A stretch of DNA of 64,000 nucleotides from Pseudomonas marvdashtae (GTDB taxonomy: Bacteria; Pseudomonadota; Gammaproteobacteria; Pseudomonadales; Pseudomonadaceae): NCBI RefSeq assembly GCF_014268655.2, contig NZ_JABWQX020000001.1, forward strand, positions 3,688,001 to 3,752,000, written 5' to 3'. The position numbers and the translations under genes were made by a program. Positions 56,209-64,000 of the stretch are shown one piece after another. Below the pieces are notes generated by a model that saw only the letters and a program-made list of their open reading frames with translations, made no database searches and was not told the DNA's origin. The stretch's first letter is position 1; each line of letters starts with the position of its first letter.

Positions 56209-57657
56209 TTAGCGCGGGAACGCAGGCGGATTCACGTCAGCCATGTCTTCCATTACGCGAACCACCTGGCAGCTGTAGCCGAACTCGTTGTCGTACCAGA
56301 CGTACAGAACAACGCGATTGTCCTGGACGATGGTTGCTTCGGCGTCGACAACACCGGCGTGGCGCGAGCCCACGAAGTCGGTGGACACGACTTCCTGCGA
56401 GTTGACGAAGTCGATTTGCTTGTGCAGATCGGAGTGCAGCGCCATGTAGCGCAGGTACTCGTTCATCTCCTCACGAGTGGCGGCTTTCTCAAGGTTCAGG
56501 TTGAGAATGGCCATCGACACGTTCGGCGTTGGTACACGGATCGCGTTACCGGTCAGCTTGCCGGCCAGCTCAGGCAGGGCCTTGGCGGCGGCGGTAGCGG
56601 CGCCGGTCTCGGTGATGACCATGTTCAGCGCGGCGCTGCGGCCACGGCGATCACCCTTGTGGAAGTTGTCGATCAGGTTCTGGTCGTTGGTGTACGAGTG
56701 AACGGTTTCGACGTGACCGTTGATGATGCCGAACTTGTCGTTCACAGCCTTGAGCACCGGCACGATGGCGTTGGTGGTGCAGGAAGCGGCGGACACGATC
56801 TTGTCGTCAGCGGTGATTTCGTTGTGGTTGATGCCGTGAACGATGTTCTTCAGCTTGCCCTTGCCAGGCGCAGTCAGAACAACACGGTCGATCCCCGGGC
56901 AGGCCAGATGCTGGCCGAGGCCGTCGGCGTCACGCCATACACCGGTGTTGTCCACCAGCAGGGCGTCCTTGATGCCGTACTGGGTGTAATCCACCTCGGC
57001 CGGGTTCTTCGCGTAGATCACCTGGATCAGGTTACCGTTGGCGGTGATGGTGTTGTTTTCTTCATCGATGGTGATGGTGCCGTTGAACGAACCATGGACC
57101 GAATCGCGACGCAGCAGGCTGGCGCGCTTGGTCAAGTCATTCTCGGCGCCCTTGCGCACCACGATGGCCCGCAGGCGCAGGCCGTCGCCACCGCCGGTTT
57201 TTTCGATCAGGATGCGCGCCAGCAGACGGCCGATACGACCGAAACCGTACAGCACGACGTCAGTGCCTTTGCGGGCCGAAGCGTTTTGCTGACCGACCAC
57301 ATCAGCCATTTCTTCACGCACGAATTGCTCGGCGCTACGGCCATTGCCTTCGTTGCGGAATTTGAAAGCCAACTTGCCCAGGTCTACCGAAGCCGCGCCG
57401 AGCTTGAGCTCGCTCATGGCCTTGAGCAGGGGGAAAGTTTCGTGGACGGAGAGTTCGCTGTCGTCGGAAGAACGGTGGCGAGCAAAGCGGTGGGCCTTGA
57501 GGATCGCGATGACAGACTGGTTGATCAGGCTGCGGCCATAGATCGAACTCACCACATTGTTATTGCGGTAGAGCTGACCGATGAGAGGGATCATCGCTTC
57601 GGCGAGAGCTTCACGATCAATCCATTCACCAAGACACTGGTCGGGCTTCTGAGTCAC
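56209..57657 (-). CDS. gap: long-form glyceraldehyde-3-phosphate dehydrogenase
   Basis: 482 residues. About 125 N-terminal residues (TQKPDQCLGEWIDREALAEAM...) precede the normal GAPDH fold. The NAD site YGFGRIGRLLARILIE and catalytic Cys in SAASCTTNAIVPVLKAV, plus WYDNEFGYSCQVVRVM at the end, are clear. Pseudomonas has this long form besides a shorter Gap; it is usually assigned to gluconeogenesis. A GTG at 57657 with GGAAGG 5 bases upstream fits the family start; an ATG 5 codons earlier is also possible. Divergent from mfd. Confidence 0.92.
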   Translation of the reverse strand: MTQKPDQCLGEWIDREALAEAMIPLIGQLYRNNNVVSSIYGRSLINQSVIAILKAHRFARHRSSDDSELSVHETFPLLKAMSELKLGAASVDLGKLAFKFRNEGNGRSAEQFVREEMADVVGQQNASARKGTDVVLYGFGRIGRLLARILIEKTGGGDGLRLRAIVVRKGAENDLTKRASLLRRDSVHGSFNGTITIDEENNTITANGNLIQVIYAKNPAEVDYTQYGIKDALLVDNTGVWRDADGLGQHLACPGIDRVVLTAPGKGKLKNIVHGINHNEITADDKIVSAASCTTNAIVPVLKAVNDKFGIINGHVETVHSYTNDQNLIDNFHKGDRRGRSAALNMVITETGAATAAAKALPELAGKLTGNAIRVPTPNVSMAILNLNLEKAATREEMNEYLRYMALHSDLHKQIDFVNSQEVVSTDFVGSRHAGVVDAEATIVQDNRVVLYVWYDNEFGYSCQVVRVMEDMADVNPPAFPR

Positions 57658-57841
57658 GGTAACCTTCCACATGTAGGGGCTGAAAAAAGGGGCTACATTA
57701 TGACGCCGAGTCCTCTGCGGAGCAATGCGCGCCCGTCGCGCCGTGGTTTTAGGTGCTGCAAGAGTAGTCCGCGACTGACAGCCGGGCACTTCCCCCGCTA
57801 CAATTGTCGACTTTGTCGCAACGCTTGGAGCTCAACCTTCC

Positions 57842-61291
<3,450 letters not shown>

Positions 61292-61301
61292 AGGACGCCC
61301 A

Positions 61302-61868
61302 ATGCGCCTGTTTCGCTCCTTGACGTTGTTGATGACCCTGATCGCTCCCCTGGCGTTTGCCGACGACCTGTACCAGGTTGAAATGATCCTGGTCCGCCAG
61401 AATGCCGAACCGGCGATTATCAGCCGCGCCGCACCGGAAGACTGGGACGCTGGCGCGCAACGCCTTGGCGCGGACAGCCAGCGCACGCCGGCACTGGGCA
61501 ACATCGTCGAGAAACTCAACGCCAGCGGCCAATACACCGTGCTGATGCACAAGGCCTGGCAGCAGAACCTGGGCGAACAAGGGCGTAAAATCGCCGTCAG
61601 CGAAGGCGCCGAACAGTTCGGCCAGTTTCCCATCGAGGGCACCCTCGAACTGAAGCTCGGTCGCTTCACCGACGTCGACGCGGACTTCTGGATCAATCAA
61701 ATCGACGCCAATGGCCTGGTCACCGCCAGCGAGCGACTGAAGCAGCAAAGCCATACCAAGAATGGCCAACTGAACTTCCTCGATAACGGCCACCTGGGCT
61801 TGCTGATCAAGATCACCTCGCTGACCGCGCCTGCGCCACGGCAGGCTCCTGACGTGATTCCGGACTGA
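61302..61868 (+). CDS. CsiV-family protein (periplasmic)
   Basis: 188 residues. The signal peptide (MRLFRSLTLLMTLIAPLAFA) leads to the mature LYQVEMILVRQNAEPAIISRAAPEDWD sequence, the mark of CsiV-type proteins found with Mfd in Pseudomonas. In V. fischeri CsiV is tied to alternative amidase regulation; the role here is unknown. AAGGA lies 7 bases before the ATG. Short spacing to mfd indicates one operon. Confidence 0.78.
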   Translation: MRLFRSLTLLMTLIAPLAFADDLYQVEMILVRQNAEPAIISRAAPEDWDAGAQRLGADSQRTPALGNIVEKLNASGQYTVLMHKAWQQNLGEQGRKIAVSEGAEQFGQFPIEGTLELKLGRFTDVDADFWINQIDANGLVTASERLKQQSHTKNGQLNFLDNGHLGLLIKITSLTAPAPRQAPDVIPD

Positions 61869-61879
61869 TCGGCGCGCCT

Positions 61880-64000
61880 ATGCCCTCGCCCCTGAGCAAA
61901 CCCCTGGCTCCTTCCTGGGTCAATCGATTCAAGGAACAAAGCCTGGAGCGTGGGCGCCGTTACGCCCTGGAAAACCGCGTCAGGATCGTCGAGGCCGGTG
62001 ACAGCACCGTCATTGCCAGTTGTGAAGGCTCTGGTGGCAGCGTCTACCGTCAGACCATTCGCCTGAAAGAGTCAGCCAAAGGCGCATTGATCCTCCTTGA
62101 AGCGGCGTGCTCCTGTCCGGTGCGCATCAACTGCAAGCATTGCGCGGCGGTGCTGCTGCAAGTCCAGGAAACCCTGGCCTACCCCGCCGCCGAAAAAGAC
62201 GCGCAACTGCTGGAGAAACTCCAGGCAGTGCTGGACAACCGCAGCCCCAAGGCTGCGCCGCAAGTGTTGGTGGAAAACGTGCAGCCGGTGCCCCGGTTGT
62301 GGCTGGCGAGTGTCGAGTTCAGTGCCTTCGAGCCGCGCAACGGCAAGATGCAGCGCTACATCCAGCACCGCGCTGCGCTCTCGTTCAGCTATTTGGACGA
62401 GTACGTCAGCGGCCAGCGCAACACCGACGTGCTGATTCGCCAGGCAACCCAGACGCTGCGGATAAAACGCCAGACCGATGTAGAACAGTCCTACCGCGAG
62501 CAGCTACGAATCCTCGGCTTCAAGGTTGCGACACGGCAAAGCAAGGCGCTGCCGGAAAGCGCTGGCGAACTGTACGAAATGGTCAATGACAGTGCCTGGC
62601 TGACGTTTACCCTCAACGATCTGCCGAAACTGCGTAGCCAGGGCTGGGAGTTGCAGATCGACGAAGATTTCGGCTTCGACCTGACGGCGGTGGACGAGTG
62701 GTACGCCACGGTCGAGGACACACCGGAGCGTGACTGGTTCGACCTGGAGCTGGGCATCATCGTCAATGGCGAGCGCCTGAGCCTGCTGCCGATCCTGTTG
62801 AACCTGATGCGCTCGCACATCGAACTGTTCAACCCGGAACGGCTGGCCCGGCGCCGCGATGATGAGCTCATCCTGGTCAATTTGCCCAACCGTCCAAACT
62901 CGGAATTCGGTCCGCAGCAGGTGGCCCTACCCTACGGCCGGCTGAAACCAGTGCTGGCGACCCTCGGCGAGTTTTACCTGCAAGAGCCCGGCACCACCAA
63001 ACTGCGACTCAACAGCGCGGACGCCCTACGCCTGAACCCACTGCAGGACATGCCCCTGCGCTGGGAGGGCGGTGAACACATCCGCGGCCTGGCCCAGCGC
63101 CTGCGCGACATCAAGGACTACACCGCCACCGCGCCGCAAGGCCTGAATGCAACGCTACGACCCTACCAGCTCGAAGGCCTGAGCTGGATGCAATCGCTGC
63201 GGCAGCTGGAGGTCGGCGGTATCCTCGCGGATGACATGGGGCTGGGCAAAACCCTACAAACCCTGGCGCACATTCTCAGCGAAAAAATCGCCGGTCGCCT
63301 CGACCGGCCGTGCATGGTCGTGATGCCGACGAGCCTGATTCCCAACTGGCTCGACGAAGCAAGCCATTTCACCCCCCAGCTCAAGGTACTGGCGTTGTAC
63401 GGTGCCGGGCGCAAGAAACATTTCGAGCGGTTGGCAGATTACGACCTGATCCTTACCACCTATGCCCTGCTCCCCAAGGATGTCGAGCGACTGAAGGCGC
63501 AGCCCCTTCACGTACTGATCCTCGATGAGGCCCAGTACATCAAGAATCCCACCAGCAAAGCCGCCCAGGCCGCCCGCGAACTCAACGCCCGGCAGCGGCT
63601 CTGCCTGTCCGGCACACCGCTGGAAAACCATCTCGGGGAACTGTGGTCGTTGTTTCACTTCCTGCTGCCGGGATGGCTTGGCGACGTCAAGAGTTTCAAC
63701 CGCGACTACCGCGTGCCGATCGAAAAACGCCACAGCGACGTGCGATTACAGCACCTTAACGGTCGGATAAAACCGTTCCTGCTGCGCAGGACCAAGGAAC
63801 AAGTCGCAACCGAATTGCCGCCCAAGACCGAGATCATCCATTGGGTCGAACTCAGCGACGCCCAACGCGACGTCTACGAAACCATGCGCCTGGCCATGGA
63901 TAAGAAAGTGCGCGACGAGATTACTCGCAAAGGCGTGGCGCGCAGCCAGATCATCATCCTTGAAGCACTGCTCAAGCTGCGCCAGGTGTGCTGCGACCTG
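61880..64000 (+). CDS. SWIM zinc finger SNF2-family helicase, N-terminal part (runs off the right edge)
   Basis: 707 codons are present without a stop. The SWIM motif CSCPVRINCKHC lies near 77-88. The helicase core begins near 415 (LRPYQLEGLSWMQSL), with Walker A DDMGLGKT near 450, DEAQ near 548 and SGTPLENH near 577. It is a DNA-dependent ATPase of the HepA/RapA-SNF2 class. ATG at 61880 lies 11 bases after the csiV stop, so it is likely the third gene of the mfd operon. Confidence 0.9.
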   Translation, partial: MPSPLSKPLAPSWVNRFKEQSLERGRRYALENRVRIVEAGDSTVIASCEGSGGSVYRQTIRLKESAKGALILLEAACSCPVRINCKHCAAVLLQVQETLAYPAAEKDAQLLEKLQAVLDNRSPKAAPQVLVENVQPVPRLWLASVEFSAFEPRNGKMQRYIQHRAALSFSYLDEYVSGQRNTDVLIRQATQTLRIKRQTDVEQSYREQLRILGFKVATRQSKALPESAGELYEMVNDSAWLTFTLNDLPKLRSQGWELQIDEDFGFDLTAVDEWYATVEDTPERDWFDLELGIIVNGERLSLLPILLNLMRSHIELFNPERLARRRDDELILVNLPNRPNSEFGPQQVALPYGRLKPVLATLGEFYLQEPGTTKLRLNSADALRLNPLQDMPLRWEGGEHIRGLAQRLRDIKDYTATAPQGLNATLRPYQLEGLSWMQSLRQLEVGGILADDMGLGKTLQTLAHILSEKIAGRLDRPCMVVMPTSLIPNWLDEASHFTPQLKVLALYGAGRKKHFERLADYDLILTTYALLPKDVERLKAQPLHVLILDEAQYIKNPTSKAAQAARELNARQRLCLSGTPLENHLGELWSLFHFLLPGWLGDVKSFNRDYRVPIEKRHSDVRLQHLNGRIKPFLLRRTKEQVATELPPKTEIIHWVELSDAQRDVYETMRLAMDKKVRDEITRKGVARSQIIILEALLKLRQVCCDL

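Overview
The window is a 64 kb piece of a Pseudomonas chromosome, almost certainly from the P. fluorescens complex. The evidence is high GC, dense Pseudomonas-type gene content (tig-clpP-clpX-lon, tRNA-Arg/His/Leu next to folD, sstT, rssB-rssC, queF, copR-copS, lolC-lolD-lolE, sthA, long-form gap, mfd), a REP-type inverted repeat, and an AntF/Fic-1-like toxin-antitoxin pair. About 58 protein genes, three tRNAs, one clear frameshifted gene and many intrinsic terminators can be supported. Both ends cut a gene: the 3' part of lon is missing on the left and the 3' part of a SWIM/SNF2 helicase on the right.

Layout. 1-5 kb: protein-folding and proteolysis cluster on the minus strand (trigger factor, ClpP, ClpX, Lon with a sigma-32-like promoter), preceded by the three-tRNA operon. 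5-19 kb: folD, PBP7-type endopeptidase pbpG, several small membrane, lipo- or disordered proteins, TerC, an orphan NhaR-like regulator, an MFS exporter, SstT, a DUF1993 protein, YceH, a SDH-L-type shikimate dehydrogenase, a Tyr/Pro-repeat secreted protein and an NCS2 purine permease with a GntR-type operator. 18-28 kb: arylamine N-acetyltransferase, an exonuclease III homologue, two tandem c-di-GMP enzymes, a secreted RNase T2, ChrA, an MscS-family channel and hypotheticals. 29-33 kb: an MFS exporter divergent from an AraC regulator, then an exported isochorismatase-like hydrolase with a LysR regulator. 33-38 kb: an accessory patch with a frameshifted Pseudomonas small gene abutting a BrnT/BrnA pair, a radical-SAM/TIGR03915 putative DNA-repair pair of unknown biochemistry, a YhfG(AntF)-Fic pair and a PPP-family phosphatase. 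38-47 kb: dusA, tal, rssC-rssB, mlaA, a HAD pseudoenzyme, a DUF4404 protein, queF, copR-copS. 47-64 kb: lolE, lolD, lolC, a PilZ protein, GDPD, sthA, apbE, an MFS metabolite symporter, gap, mfd, csiV and the helicase.

Functional ties: ClpXP/Lon/trigger factor share protein quality control. RssC/RssB form a partner-switching module. CopR/S sense copper, with a CusR-like box upstream. LolCDE moves lipoproteins to the outer membrane. Gap, Tal and SthA serve central carbon and redox balance. From memory of P. aeruginosa PAO1 gene order, the blocks tal...copS and lolE...mfd are far apart there but touch here, with a perfect 28-bp inverted repeat at the junction, and the nqr operon that normally follows apbE is missing. 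No CRISPR array, integrase, complete insertion sequence or prophage was seen. All functional calls are by sequence recognition; no database search was run.
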